From the NCBI RefSeq assembly GCF_015350975.1, contig NZ_JADKRX010000003.1, positions 355,278-419,277 of the forward strand: a stretch of 64,000 bases of DNA, written 5' to 3'. The DNA is from Curtobacterium sp. VKM Ac-1395. GTDB lineage: Bacteria; Actinomycetota; Actinomycetes; Actinomycetales; Microbacteriaceae. Below, piece after piece: positions 1 through 9,613 of this stretch. Both the position numbers and the translations under genes were made by a program. Below the pieces are notes generated by a model. The model was not told the DNA's origin. It worked only from the letters and a program-made list of their open reading frames with translations, and ran no database searches. How positions within the stretch are numbered: the first letter of the stretch is position 1; each line of letters begins with the position of its first letter.

Positions 1-245
1 GCCTCCCACACCTTGCGGGGCAGGATGACGGCGGAGTCGAGCCCGACCATGTCCCCGCGTCCGCGGACGAACCGCTGCCACCACTGGCGCTTGATGTTCT
101 CCTTCAGCTCGACGCCGAGGGGCCCGTAGTCCCACGCGGAACGCGAACCGCCGTAGATCTCACCCGACTGGAAGACGAAGCCGCGGCCTTTCGCGAGCGC
201 GATGACCGAGTCGAGACGGGAGGGCTGAGCCAAGGAGAACTCCAT
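1..245 (-). CDS. glyS: Glycyl-tRNA synthetase, N-terminal fragment (cut by window edge)
   Basis: Class II aminoacyl-tRNA synthetase that charges tRNA-Gly in the cytoplasm. Only the first 81 codons are inside the window; the gene runs off the left edge. The start is taken as the ATG at 243-245 ([20 protein letters not shown]). Residues 22-42 contain the family signature [19 protein letters not shown] followed by [19 protein letters not shown], typical of the alpha2-type (eukaryotic/actinobacterial) enzyme and its motif 1 region. No strong ribosome binding site is visible before this ATG, so the exact start is less certain than the identity. The nearest upstream gene on the same strand ends 48 bp away. 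Confidence 0.9.
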   Translation of the reverse strand, partial: MEFSLAQPSRLDSVIALAKGRGFVFQSGEIYGGSRSAWDYGPLGVELKENIKRQWWQRFVRGRGDMVGLDSAVILPRKVWE

Positions 246-293
246 CAGTGTCGCCGAGCTGGATGCTCGGGGCGGGGAAGGGACCGGGCAAGC

Positions 294-1328
294 CTAACGG
301 GCGAGCACCCGGGCGACGGCGTCCACGTCCGACTCGTCGTTCCAGTGGTGGAACGCGAGCCGGAGCCGCCCCGCACGGCCCGACGCGGTGATCCCCGCCG
401 CCCGCAGCGCCGCCAGCGCTGAGCCGGACGCGTCGGGCATCGTCACTATGGCCTGCGTCTGCCGGGCCGACCCGAGGGCGTCCGTCAGCCGGTCCGCGAG
501 ACCGGTGGCGTGCCTCCAGGCCGATGGCACGTCGAGTGACGCGACGTGCCGCAGGGCGGCGACCGCCCCGGGCCAGGCCTGCCAGGCCGGGGAGACGTCG
601 AAGCGGCGGGCGTCGTCGGCGAGCCGCATGGCCGGTCCGTAGCAGGACGCCCAGACGTCCGCGCCCGCGTACCAGCCGGCCTGGGTCGGGCGCAGCCAGC
701 CGAGCGCGTCGTCCGAGAGCGTCATGAAGGCGACGCCGCGCGGCGCACAGAGCCACTTGTAGGCGTGGGTGACCGTCACGTCGTAGGGGTCGGCCGACAC
801 CGGCAGCACCCCGGCCGCCTGGGTGAGGTCGCAGAGCGTCCTGGCACCCACCGCGCGGGCTGCCGCCACGACGCCCGCCGAGTCCGCGACGACGCCGGTG
901 GCCGACTGCACGGCGGACCACGCGACGAGCGCGGTGTCGGACCGCAGGCTGGTGGCCAGGGCGTCGAGCGGGACGCTCCGGACCCGGACGCCGCGGTGTG
1001 CCTGGGCGAGGAAGGGGAAGACGATCGAGCTGAAGTCGCCGTCGGGCACGACCACCTCGGCACCGTCGGGCAGCGCCGCGGCGACCACCGCGGTCATCGT
1101 CGAGGTCTGCGAACCGGTCGCGATCCGCGCCGCGGGCACGCCGACCACCTGGCTGAAGAGCTCGCGGCCCTCCTCGACGAGGCCGCCGTAGCGGACCGGG
1201 TCCACGTGGCCGCCTCCCCAGAGGTCGAGGTCGGCCCGCATCGCGGCGAGCGTCCCGCGCGTCGGGAGCCCGGCGGTGCAGGCGGCGAGGTAGCCGTGGC
1301 CGTCGACGAAGGAGTCCATGGTCGCCAT
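294..1328 (-). CDS. Class V aminotransferase-fold PLP enzyme
   Basis: About 344 residues, a complete small PLP-dependent enzyme of the cysteine desulfurase/kynureninase-like fold. The presumed PLP lysine lies in HAYKWLCAPRG, preceded by the Asp of LCDLTQAAG that would contact the pyridine nitrogen. An N-terminal GHGYLAACTAGLPT and IATGSQTSTMTAVV resemble the substrate and phosphate-binding segments of the fold. The reading frame is open further upstream to 1379, but that would run into the divergent LysR gene, so ATG 1328 (or 1319, three codons later) is preferred. The divergent LysR regulator 62 bp away is the obvious candidate regulator. Substrate cannot be told from sequence; a related but clearly different enzyme lies at 48064-49185. 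Confidence 0.8.
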   Translation of the reverse strand: MATMDSFVDGHGYLAACTAGLPTRGTLAAMRADLDLWGGGHVDPVRYGGLVEEGRELFSQVVGVPAARIATGSQTSTMTAVVAAALPDGAEVVVPDGDFSSIVFPFLAQAHRGVRVRSVPLDALATSLRSDTALVAWSAVQSATGVVADSAGVVAAARAVGARTLCDLTQAAGVLPVSADPYDVTVTHAYKWLCAPRGVAFMTLSDDALGWLRPTQAGWYAGADVWASCYGPAMRLADDARRFDVSPAWQAWPGAVAALRHVASLDVPSAWRHATGLADRLTDALGSARQTQAIVTMPDASGSALAALRAAGITASGRAGRLRLAFHHWNDESDVDAVARVLAR

Positions 1329-1390
1329 CGTCGCGGCGGCACGGGCATCACACCAGGACAGCTTGCTTCGCCCTGCCATAACATCCTGTT

Positions 1391-2446
1391 GTGGACGACC
1401 TCGACCCGCAGCTGCTCCGGACCCTCCGTGCCGTCGCCGACGCCGGCTCCATCACCGGCGCTGCGGCGTCCCTGGGGTACAGCCAGCCCGCCGTCAGCCA
1501 GCTGCTCCAGCGCGCGGAGCAGCGACTCGGGCACGCACTCGTGCTCCGCGGCGCCCGCGGGGTGAGCCTGACCGAGGCCGGCCAGGTCCTCGCCGACCAC
1601 GCGCTGCACGTGCAGGCAGCGCTGACCGCTGCCCGCGAGGACCTCGACGCCGTCGGCGGCCTCACGCGCGGGCGGGTCCGGATCGCCGGGTTCCCGAGTG
1701 CGTCGTCCACGCTCGTGCCGGCCGTGCTCGCCTGGTTGGCCGACCGCGTGCCGGGCGTCACCACGACCTACGTCGAGGTCGAGCCGCCCGAGGCGCTCGC
1801 GATGCTGCGCCGAGGGGAGGCGGACGTCGCGCTGACCTTCACCTACGTCGGCGACGAGGTCGGTGCGGTCCCGGACCCGGGGCTGCTGACGCGGTCGATC
1901 GGGCGGGACCCGCTGGCGCTGGTCACGCCCGTGGGGGTGGGGGCAGGGGCAGGAGCGGGTGCGGGGTCGGCGGTCCGGTCTGGAGGCTCGGATCGCGGTG
2001 GTCCCGTCGGTGCCGCGGGCTCCGTGGCTGGTCCCGGCGGCGCTGGCGGGTCCGGTGCTGGTCCCGGCGTCGCCGGCGGGTCCGGTGCTGGTCCCGGCGT
2101 CGTGGACCTCGCGTCGCAGCGTGACGCGCGGTGGATCGGGGGCTGCCCGCGCTGCCGGGGTCACCTGCTCGCCTCGTGCGCGAGTGCCGGGTTCACGCCG
2201 GACATCGTGCTCGAGACCGACAACGCCGCAGCGGTCGTGGGGCTCGTCGCCGCGGGACTCGGGGTGGCGCTGCTCCCCCGGCTGGCCCTCGCGACGACGG
2301 TCATCCCCGCCGGGGTGACGGTCGACCCCGTCGACGAGGACCTGGCCCGCCACGTCGAGGTCGTCGTCGCCCGCGGAGCCGAGCGCGTGCCGAGCGTCCG
2401 GGCGACGCTCGAGGCCGTCCGCGCGGCGGCCGCCCTGCTCGCCTGA
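1391..2446 (+). CDS. LysR-family transcriptional regulator with expanded Gly/Ala linker
   Basis: Transcription factor of 351 residues starting at GTG 1391. Residues 4-60 form the winged helix-turn-helix (ITGAAASLGYSQPAVSQLLQ). The effector-binding domain follows from about residue 90 (GRVRIAGFPSASSTLVP). Between about residues 182 and 238 the protein carries a low-complexity Gly/Ala/Pro/Ser/Val insert with repeats such as GGSGAGPGV, encoded by 30-bp near-perfect DNA repeats at about 2046-2102; this separates the two lobes of the effector domain. The domain resumes with GGCPRCRGHLLASCASAGF, a cysteine-containing segment I recognise from an actinobacterial LysR subgroup. A short dyad AACA-N3-TGTT (1380-1390) sits directly before the start. 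It is divergent from the PLP enzyme gene and probably controls it (inference). Confidence 0.88.
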   Translation: MDDLDPQLLRTLRAVADAGSITGAAASLGYSQPAVSQLLQRAEQRLGHALVLRGARGVSLTEAGQVLADHALHVQAALTAAREDLDAVGGLTRGRVRIAGFPSASSTLVPAVLAWLADRVPGVTTTYVEVEPPEALAMLRRGEADVALTFTYVGDEVGAVPDPGLLTRSIGRDPLALVTPVGVGAGAGAGAGSAVRSGGSDRGGPVGAAGSVAGPGGAGGSGAGPGVAGGSGAGPGVVDLASQRDARWIGGCPRCRGHLLASCASAGFTPDIVLETDNAAAVVGLVAAGLGVALLPRLALATTVIPAGVTVDPVDEDLARHVEVVVARGAERVPSVRATLEAVRAAAALLA

Positions 2447-2590
2447 GCAGCGTGGGTTCGGCGCCGCGGCGCGGCCGGTCCGCGGCGCGGGGTCGCGGTG
2501 CCGAGACTCGGCTGCGCGGACATCGTGCGGCTGCCGGAACGCGCACGATGTCCGCGGGGCCGAGACTCGGGCCCGCCTGCGCCGCGCGGG
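2447..2590. repeat. Convergent intergenic region with palindromes
   Basis: Gap between the convergent LysR and uppS genes. It holds a 14-bp inverted repeat (GCGGACATCGTGCG at 2516-2529 with its complement at 2542-2555, 12-nt loop). This is flanked on both sides by the self-complementary motif CCGAGACTCGG (about 2500-2511 and 2560-2570). Just before it are two direct copies of CCGCGGCGCGG. The position suggests a bidirectional terminator, but there is no T-tract. Confidence 0.6.
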
Positions 2591-3388
2591 TCAGGCGGTG
2601 GGGACGTCCACCGCGCCGCCGAAGCGCCGATCGCGGCGGGCGTACTCCTCCACCGCGCCCCAGAGGTCCGTGCGCCGGAAGTCCGGCCAGAGCCGGTCGA
2701 GGAACACCATCTCCGCGTACGCCGACTGCCACAGCAGGAAGTTGCTGGTGCGCTGTTCGCCCGAGCTCCGCAGGAACAGGTCGACGTCGGGCATGTCCGG
2801 CACGTAGAGGCGGCGGGCGAGGGCCTTCTCGGTCACCTGGCTCGGCTTGAGCGTCCCGGCGGCGACGTCCTCGGCGATCGACCGGACCGCGTCGGCGATC
2901 TCGTTCCTTCCGCCGTAGTTCACGCACATCGTCAGGGTCAGGACGTCGTTGCCCGCCGTCATCCGCTCGGCGGTCTCGAGCTCGTCGATGACGCTCCGCC
3001 ACAGGCGTGGGCGCCGGCCGGCCCACCGCACCCGCACGCCCCACTCGTTCAGCTGGTCGCGCCGACGCCGGATGACGTCCCGGTTGAAGCCCATCAGGAA
3101 GCGGACCTCCTCGGGGGAACGCTTCCAGTTCTCGGTCGAGAACGCGTACGCCGAGATGTGCTTGACGCCGATCTGGATCCCGCCGGCGACGACGTCGAGG
3201 AGCGAGGCCTCGCCAGCCTTGTGGCCCTCGATCCGCGTGAGCCCACGGCCGTTCGCCCACCGACCGTTGCCGTCCATCACGATCGCCACGTGCTCGGGGA
3301 CGAACCGCTGCGGGATCGCCGGGGGCGTCTCGCCCGTCCAGTCGACCGGACGGAAGGGCTCGGGAGCGTCGGTGCGGCGGGGGCTCAT
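2591..3388 (-). CDS. uppS: Isoprenyl transferase (undecaprenyl/decaprenyl diphosphate synthase)
   Basis: Cis-prenyltransferase of 265 residues that extends farnesyl diphosphate with isopentenyl diphosphate to make the C50/C55 lipid carrier for cell-wall synthesis. Diagnostic motifs: [13 protein letters not shown] with the catalytic Asp (about residue 36), [25 protein letters not shown], and the C-terminal [18 protein letters not shown]. The open frame extends upstream inside recO, but the ATG at 3388 ([12 protein letters not shown]) overlaps the recO stop as ATGA and gives the usual family length. The RecO-UppS order is common in actinobacteria. A second, more divergent paralogue is at 49284-50069; this copy resembles the long-chain synthase of the pair (inference from family knowledge). 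Confidence 0.95.
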   Translation of the reverse strand: MSPRRTDAPEPFRPVDWTGETPPAIPQRFVPEHVAIVMDGNGRWANGRGLTRIEGHKAGEASLLDVVAGGIQIGVKHISAYAFSTENWKRSPEEVRFLMGFNRDVIRRRRDQLNEWGVRVRWAGRRPRLWRSVIDELETAERMTAGNDVLTLTMCVNYGGRNEIADAVRSIAEDVAAGTLKPSQVTEKALARRLYVPDMPDVDLFLRSSGEQRTSNFLLWQSAYAEMVFLDRLWPDFRRTDLWGAVEEYARRDRRFGGAVDVPTA

Positions 3389-4224
3389 GCGGTGCTGGTT
3401 CCTTCGTGGACGTCGGGGATGGCCGGGGCCGGCGTCGCAGCGACCGCCCGTGCCGTCGCCGCCGGGCCGTCGTGCGTGACCGGCATCGGAGCGGGGTGCT
3501 CCGTGCGGTCGACGTGCGGCAGCGACTTCAGCGATCGTTCCAGGTGCCACTGGGCGTACGCGGCGACCACGCCGGACGCCCGCGACCTGGTCCGCTCGTC
3601 GGCCGCGTCCACGGAGGCCCAGTCCCCCGCGAGCAGCGACCCGAGGATGTCGAGCGTCGTGACGTCGAGCCGCGGCGACCCGGGCGGTGCAGCCCCGTCG
3701 GCCACGACCCCGCCGAGCTGGACGACGAACGCCGAGTGCGGGCCGGGCTCACCCGTGACGGCGCAGTCCGAGAACGAGGGCGCCCACCCCGCGATGCTCA
3801 TCGCCCGCAGCAGGTAGGAGTCGAGCGTGGCGGACGGCACGTGCTCGCCGCGGGACAGTGACCGGAGGGCCCCGACGAGGAGCAGGTACTGCTGCAGGCC
3901 GGCGTCCGCCTCGCTCAGACGGTCAGCGGTCTCGACCATCGCGCTGGCGGCGGTGTACGCGCTGTAGTCGGCCACGATCTGCGCGCCGTACGCGCCGAGC
4001 GACTCGGCCTGCGTGACGATGTCGAGCGAGCGGCCCTCGTAGAACTGGGCGTCGACGACCATGAACGGCTCGAGCCGGCTACCGAACTTCGACGCCGTCC
4101 GCCGCACGCCCTTCGCGACGGCGCGGATCTTGCCGTGCTGGCGGCTGAGCATGGTGACGATGCGGTCCGCCTCGCCGAGCTTGTGGGTGCGGAGCACGAC
4201 GCACTCGTCCCGGTACAGCGGCAT
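3385..4224 (-). CDS. recO: DNA repair protein RecO
   Basis: RecF-pathway recombination mediator, 279 residues, that helps load RecA onto SSB-coated single-stranded DNA. The N-terminal OB-fold is clear ([27 protein letters not shown], then [12 protein letters not shown] and SRLEPF). It is followed by the alpha-helical region with [12 protein letters not shown]. The last ~35 residues are a Pro/Ala/Thr-rich tail that looks non-conserved. The TGA stop overlaps the uppS ATG by the ATGA arrangement, implying translational coupling. It lies 354 bp downstream of leuA with palindromes between, so it may have its own promoter. Confidence 0.94.
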   Translation of the reverse strand: MPLYRDECVVLRTHKLGEADRIVTMLSRQHGKIRAVAKGVRRTASKFGSRLEPFMVVDAQFYEGRSLDIVTQAESLGAYGAQIVADYSAYTAASAMVETADRLSEADAGLQQYLLLVGALRSLSRGEHVPSATLDSYLLRAMSIAGWAPSFSDCAVTGEPGPHSAFVVQLGGVVADGAAPPGSPRLDVTTLDILGSLLAGDWASVDAADERTRSRASGVVAAYAQWHLERSLKSLPHVDRTEHPAPMPVTHDGPAATARAVAATPAPAIPDVHEGTSTA

Positions 4225-4387
4225 GCCCCCAGTATCCCCCGCCGCACCGACAGCCCGGCGCAGGGGTGCTGACGCACGTGGCCGGCCGTTCCGCGCGTGG
4301 CAGGTCTCCTCGAGCGTCGTAGGTCACTTCTTCCGACCCACAACGCGCGGAACCACGTGCCATCACACCCGACACGGGTGGGAACGC

Positions 4388-4444
4388 ACCACGGCCGGGA
4401 GGCGCGGTGCGAGTCGGACCGGCACCGCGCCTCCCGGCCGTGGT
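4388..4444. terminator. Perfect 23-bp-arm palindrome, GGGAGGC-type hairpin
   Basis: The left arm begins ACCACGGCCGGGAGGCGCGG and the right arm is its exact complement; the loop is 11 nt. It shares the GGGAGGC/GCCTCCC core with hairpins at 46382-46421, 50892-50933 and 53245-53290. There is no U-tract, so the terminator function is inferred from position only. Confidence 0.55.
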
Positions 4445-4496
4445 CGCGCCGCCCAGCGCCCCACTCCGCACCCCGCACCCCGCACCCCGGCCCGCC

Positions 4497-4552
4497 GAGA
4501 TCGCACTTCGTGTCGGGTCGTGGCGCCGCGAGGCGACACGAAGTGCGATCTC
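4497..4552 (-). terminator. Likely leuA terminator hairpin
   Basis: Perfect inverted repeat with 19-nt arms (GAGATCGCACTTCGTGTCG at 4497-4515 and its complement at 4534-4552) around an 18-nt loop, 27 bp beyond the leuA stop codon. Position and strength fit transcription termination or mRNA 3'-end protection; no T-tract is present. Confidence 0.55.
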
Positions 4553-4578
4553 ACCGCGGACCGCGGGATCGGGAGGTG

Positions 4579-6441
<1,863 letters not shown>

Positions 6442-6447
<6 letters not shown>

Positions 6448-6486
6448 CTCGTCGCGGCAGCGAAGGAGGAGGAGCGCCGAGTACAT
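6442..6486 (-). CDS. Leucine-rich leader peptide of leuA
   Basis: A 14-residue ORF, MYSALLLLRCRDEA, with four consecutive leucine codons (CTC CTC CTC CTT, 6463-6474) and a TGA stop at 6442-6444. It ends 87 nt before the leuA start and its last codons form one arm of a hairpin. A TACGGT -10-like hexamer at 6494-6499 would place transcription start within a base or two of its ATG, so the peptide is probably translated from a nearly leaderless message. A run of codons for the pathway's own product directly before a biosynthetic gene is the hallmark of ribosome-mediated attenuation. Function is inferred; the run itself is plain in the sequence. Confidence 0.82.
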
Positions 6487-6493
6487 CGCATTC

Positions 6494-6523
6494 ACCGTAG
6501 CACCGCAGGTCACCCGTGTGACA
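6494..6523 (-). promoter_or_regulatory. Candidate leuA promoter
   Basis: On the minus strand, TGTCAC (6518-6523), 18-nt spacer, TACGGT (6494-6499). The -35 is weak. The -10 position fits a transcript beginning at or next to the leader-peptide ATG (6486). Confidence 0.45.
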
Positions 6524-6568
6524 GCGCGGTCGGCGCGGGATGGCCCGCGGAACGAGGCGGGGCGGCAC

Positions 6569-6630
6569 CGCACGACCGACATCGGCTCGAACCGCCGGAG
6601 TCCGTGGTTCGAGCCGATGTCCGTTGTGCG
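6569..6630. terminator. Palindromic element downstream of ABC permease gene (copy A)
   Basis: Inverted repeat with 25-nt arms (6569-6593 and 6606-6630) containing the perfect core ACATCGGCTCGAACC / GGTTCGAGCCGATGT. It lies 33 bp after the permease stop, so it may end that transcript. The same element, diverged, occurs at about 25690-25752, including the unpaired loop sequence. Confidence 0.6.
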
Positions 6631-6663
6631 ACGACAGGCCACGCCAGCGCCGTGCGGCGGGCG

Positions 6664-8061
6664 TCAGTCGACCGCGAGGGCCTCGGTCGGCGAGACCTGC
6701 ATCGCCCGGCGCACTGGGGCGACGGTGGCGGCGACCGCGAGGACGAGTGCCCCGACGACCACGATGACGATCGTCAGCGGCGGCAGGACCGGCGCTCCGG
6801 GTGAACCCATCGACCCGAGCAGCGTCTGCCCGCCGACCCAGCCGTACACCGTGCCGAGCACCAGCCCGGTGACGACGGCTGCGACCACCATCTGGACGGC
6901 CTCGGTGATGATCATCCGGCGCACCTGCGCCCCGGTGAGCCCCAGCACCCGCAGGAGCCCGAGCTCCCGACGCCGCTGCAGCACGCCGAGCGCGAGGGCG
7001 TTGACGACGCCGACCGCGGCGATGACGGCGGAGAACCCGACGATGACGCTGACCACGCCGTTGACCTGCACGAAGACGTCACGGAGCTGCTCGACCTGCT
7101 GCTTGCCGCCGCCGCCGAACTGCGCCCGGAGCTGCTCCTCCAGCAGGTGCTGCATCATCCCGAGGGCGACCGCGAACGTGACCAGCAGCGTGACGCCGAT
7201 GACGAGCCCGATGGTCGCCCGCGAGGCACGACCCGGCGCCCGCAGCGCGTTCCGGCCGGCGAGGAGCACGACGGGGTCCTTCGCCCCGATCCGCCCGATC
7301 AGCGACAGGACGGGCGGCATCACGATCGTCGCACCGACGGCGACCCCGGCGAACGAGATGAAACCCCCCAGTGCTGCGGGGAACACCGCGACCGGGCTGC
7401 TGGAGCTCAGGAGGAGGCCGAGCAGCATCAGCGCAGCGCCGCCGGCCATGAGCAGGACCGCCCAGACCTTCCGCGCGAGCCCGGACCTGACGTCGTCGTG
7501 ACTCGGTTCGACGACGGAGGACAGCGCCTGCAGCGGCGTGACGGTGAGCACGCGGCGCGACCCGACCGCGAAGGCACCCCAGGTGGCCAGCACGACGGCC
7601 ACCACCGGGAGCACGAGCTGCCACGGCACGAGCGTGTACGACGTGTCGGGCAGGAAGCCGTTGCCGCGGAGCACCGCGACGAAGAGGGCGGACAGGCCGG
7701 TGCCGACGACGACGCCGATGAGCCCGCCGATCACCCCGACCACCAGGCCGGCGCGGGTGATGCGGGAGCGCAGGGTGGCCCCGGTGGCGCCCACGAGCCG
7801 CTGGAGCGCGATGACCCGGGTCTGTCCGGCGATGAGCGTCGCGCACGTGTTGGCGGTGACGATCGCCCCGACGTACAGGGCGATGCCGAGGAAGAGCCAC
7901 CCGACGACGTCGAGTACTGACTTGACCGAGGCGACGTCGGACAGCCCCGCGGCCCGGAGCGCCTCGGTGACGATCCCCGGAGCGATGACGAGTGCGGAGC
8001 CGAACGTGGTGCCGAGCGCGGCGACGAGGACGGTGGGCGAGAAGTCGCGGACGGTGTTCAT
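6664..8061 (-). CDS. FtsX-like ABC transporter permease
   Basis: Membrane subunit (465 residues) of a MacB/LolE-class ABC exporter. About ten hydrophobic segments are visible, e.g. VLVAALGTTFGSALVIAP near the N-terminus and IVIVVVGALVLAVAATVAPV near the end. The C-terminal VRRAMQVSPTEALAVD and the internal RRRELGLLRVLGLTGAQVRR are typical of FtsX domains. The start is the ATG at 8061, overlapping the ATPase stop (ATGA); the upstream frame extension is an out-of-frame shadow of the ATPase. It has no long extracytoplasmic domain, so it is shorter than the ~850-residue duplicated permeases common in actinobacteria. The neighbouring two-component system suggests a role in sensing or resisting cell-envelope stress or peptide antibiotics (inference). 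Confidence 0.88.
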   Translation of the reverse strand: MNTVRDFSPTVLVAALGTTFGSALVIAPGIVTEALRAAGLSDVASVKSVLDVVGWLFLGIALYVGAIVTANTCATLIAGQTRVIALQRLVGATGATLRSRITRAGLVVGVIGGLIGVVVGTGLSALFVAVLRGNGFLPDTSYTLVPWQLVLPVVAVVLATWGAFAVGSRRVLTVTPLQALSSVVEPSHDDVRSGLARKVWAVLLMAGGAALMLLGLLLSSSSPVAVFPAALGGFISFAGVAVGATIVMPPVLSLIGRIGAKDPVVLLAGRNALRAPGRASRATIGLVIGVTLLVTFAVALGMMQHLLEEQLRAQFGGGGKQQVEQLRDVFVQVNGVVSVIVGFSAVIAAVGVVNALALGVLQRRRELGLLRVLGLTGAQVRRMIITEAVQMVVAAVVTGLVLGTVYGWVGGQTLLGSMGSPGAPVLPPLTIVIVVVGALVLAVAATVAPVRRAMQVSPTEALAVD

Positions 8062-8810
8062 GCGGCGGCCTCCATCCCGAGCATCGTGGTGGAGATGTCG
8101 GCGGCGCTCATCGCGGGCCGGTCGCCCACGATGCGGCCGTCGGCGAGGAACAGGATGCGGTCGGCGTTGGCGGCGGCGACCGGGTCGTGGGTCACCATGA
8201 CGACGCTCTGGCCCCACTCGGCCACGGCGCCGCGAAGGATCCCGAGGACGTCGCGCCCGGTGCGGGAGTCCAGGGCCCCGGTCGGTTCGTCGGCCACCAC
8301 GACGGCGGGACGGGACGCCAGTGCGCGGGCGATCGCGACGCGCTGCTGCTGGCCGCCGGACAGCTGGTGCGGACGGTGCGAGAGTCGGTTGCCGAGCCCG
8401 AGCATGTCGACGAGCCGGTCGATCCAGGCGTTCTCCTCGGCCGACGTCCGGTGTCCACCGAGCAGGAACGGCAGCCGGATGTTCTCGCTGACGTCGAGCG
8501 TCGGGACGAGGTTGAAGGACTGGAAGACGAAGCCGAGCCGACGACGACGGAGCTCGGTGAGGTCCTTGTCGCCGAGGCCCGTGATGTCGACGCCGTCGAT
8601 CTGGATGCGGCCGGCCGACACGGTGTCGAGCCCCGCGGCGACGTGCATGAGCGTCGACTTGCCGGAACCCGACGGCCCCATCACCGCGGTGAACTCACCC
8701 GCGCCGATGTCGACGCTGACGTCGTCGAGCGCGGTGACGCGGCGGGCCGCGTCCCCGAAGTGCTTGGAGACGTGGTCGAGGCGGATGATGGGAGCGTGGC
8801 TGGTGGTCAT
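8058..8810 (-). CDS. ABC transporter ATP-binding protein (MacB/LolD type)
   Basis: ATPase of 250 residues. Walker A GPSGSGKST (about residue 45), Q-loop FVFQSFNLVP, signature LSGGQQQRVAIARAL, Walker B VVVADEPTGALD and the switch His in VVMVTHD are all present. The PTLDVSENIRLPFLLGG segment is typical of the lipoprotein/peptide exporter subfamily. The start at ATG 8810 (MTTSHAPIIRLDHVSKHFG) gives the family length. It is translationally coupled to the permease by an ATGA overlap. A 16-bp perfect dyad about 90 bp upstream (8900-8915) is a plausible site for the response regulator encoded just before it. Confidence 0.93.
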   Translation of the reverse strand: MTTSHAPIIRLDHVSKHFGDAARRVTALDDVSVDIGAGEFTAVMGPSGSGKSTLMHVAAGLDTVSAGRIQIDGVDITGLGDKDLTELRRRRLGFVFQSFNLVPTLDVSENIRLPFLLGGHRTSAEENAWIDRLVDMLGLGNRLSHRPHQLSGGQQQRVAIARALASRPAVVVADEPTGALDSRTGRDVLGILRGAVAEWGQSVVMVTHDPVAAANADRILFLADGRIVGDRPAMSAADISTTMLGMEAAA

Positions 8811-8899
8811 GGTCCAACGATGACGGCCGGGAGGCCCGCCCCGCGTCCGTCGGTCGGCTCCTGTGGATGCGCCGCTCGGTGCACTTCCCGGTGGAGGAC

Positions 8900-8915
8900 T
8901 CATCCGCTCGGATGA
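8900..8915. promoter_or_regulatory. Perfect dyad, candidate response-regulator operator
   Basis: TCATCCG-CT-CGGATGA, a perfect 16-bp inverted repeat between the response regulator stop (8942) and the ABC ATPase start (8810). NarL/LiaR-type regulators bind short dyads of this kind, so it may be the cognate site; this is inference from position. Confidence 0.45.
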
Positions 8916-8941
8916 CTCCCCGACCCCGGACGGCGGGGCCG

Positions 8942-9613
8942 TCAGTCCTTGGTGACGAGACCGTGCTCGTGCGCGAAGACCACCAGGCGGACCCGGTCGC
9001 GCAGGCCGAGCTTGCTGAGGACCCGGGAGATGTGGGTCTTCACGGTCGCCTCGCTCACGAACTCGTGCTGCGCGATCTCGCTGTTGCTGAACCCGCGGGC
9101 GGCGAGGTCGAAGATCTCGCGCTCGCGCGGCGTGAGGTCGTTGACGGCCGCCGGGACGTTCGCGGCACGCTCGGCGGTGTCGTCGTACCGACGGAGGAGC
9201 TCCCGTGTCGCCGACGCCGCGAAGACCGCCGTGCCCGCGTGGACGGTGCGGATCGCCGCGAGGAGGAACTCGGGGTCCGCGTCCTTGAGCACGAAGCCAC
9301 TGGCACCCGCGCGGATGGCCTTCGCCGCGGCCTCGTCGAAGTCGAACGTCGTCAACACGAGGACCTTGGCGCCGTCCGTGCCGGCGTCCTCGACGATGCG
9401 CGCGGTGGCCGTGATGCCGTCCATCACGGGCATGCGGACGTCCATGAGCACGACGTCGGGTCGCCCCTGCCGGACGAGCTCGACGCCCTCGGCGCCGTTG
9501 CCGGCTTCCCCGACGAAGCGCAGGTCCGGCTGGGAGTCGATGAGCATCCGGATGCCGGTGCGGAAGAGCGCCTGGTCGTCGACGAGGGCGACGCGGATCG
9601 GGGTGTCGGTCAT
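8942..9613 (-). CDS. NarL/LuxR-family response regulator
   Basis: Response regulator of 223 residues. The receiver domain (1-120) has the acidic pair VALVDDQ, the phospho-acceptor Asp in DVVLMDVRMPVMDG (about residue 55), the Thr of VLVLTTFD and the Lys of FVLKDADPEFL. The C-terminal LuxR-type helix-turn-helix (about 150-215) has LTPREREIFDLAARGFSNSEIA and EATVKTHISRVLSKLGLRDR. The ATG at 9613 overlaps the stop of the histidine kinase gene (ATGA). The partner kinase is immediately upstream and the likely target ABC exporter immediately downstream on the same strand. Confidence 0.94.
   Translation of the reverse strand: MTDTPIRVALVDDQALFRTGIRMLIDSQPDLRFVGEAGNGAEGVELVRQGRPDVVLMDVRMPVMDGITATARIVEDAGTDGAKVLVLTTFDFDEAAAKAIRAGASGFVLKDADPEFLLAAIRTVHAGTAVFAASATRELLRRYDDTAERAANVPAAVNDLTPREREIFDLAARGFSNSEIAQHEFVSEATVKTHISRVLSKLGLRDRVRLVVFAHEHGLVTKD

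Larger units (their letters stand above)
4225..4578. repeat. leuA-recO intergenic region with three stacked palindromes
   Basis: A 354-bp gene-free stretch. From the recO side it holds: an interrupted inverted repeat (GCACGTG plus GTTCCGCGCGT within 4274-4298, complement 4343-4360, with a 7-nt insertion in one arm); a small hairpin CACCCG-ACA-CGGGTG (4366-4380); a perfect 23-bp-arm palindrome (4388-4410 with 4422-4444, 11-nt loop); three copies of a CGCACCC heptamer (about 4465-4489); and a perfect 19-bp-arm palindrome (4497-4515 with 4534-4552, 18-nt loop). The last starts 27 bp after the leuA stop and could be its terminator. No convincing ORF is seen. Confidence 0.8.

Noticed and set aside
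6487-6642. A 66-codon protein ending in the leuA leader peptide
   Set aside because: The upstream part overlaps palindromic element A and the promoter; only the last 14 codons make sense as a leader peptide.
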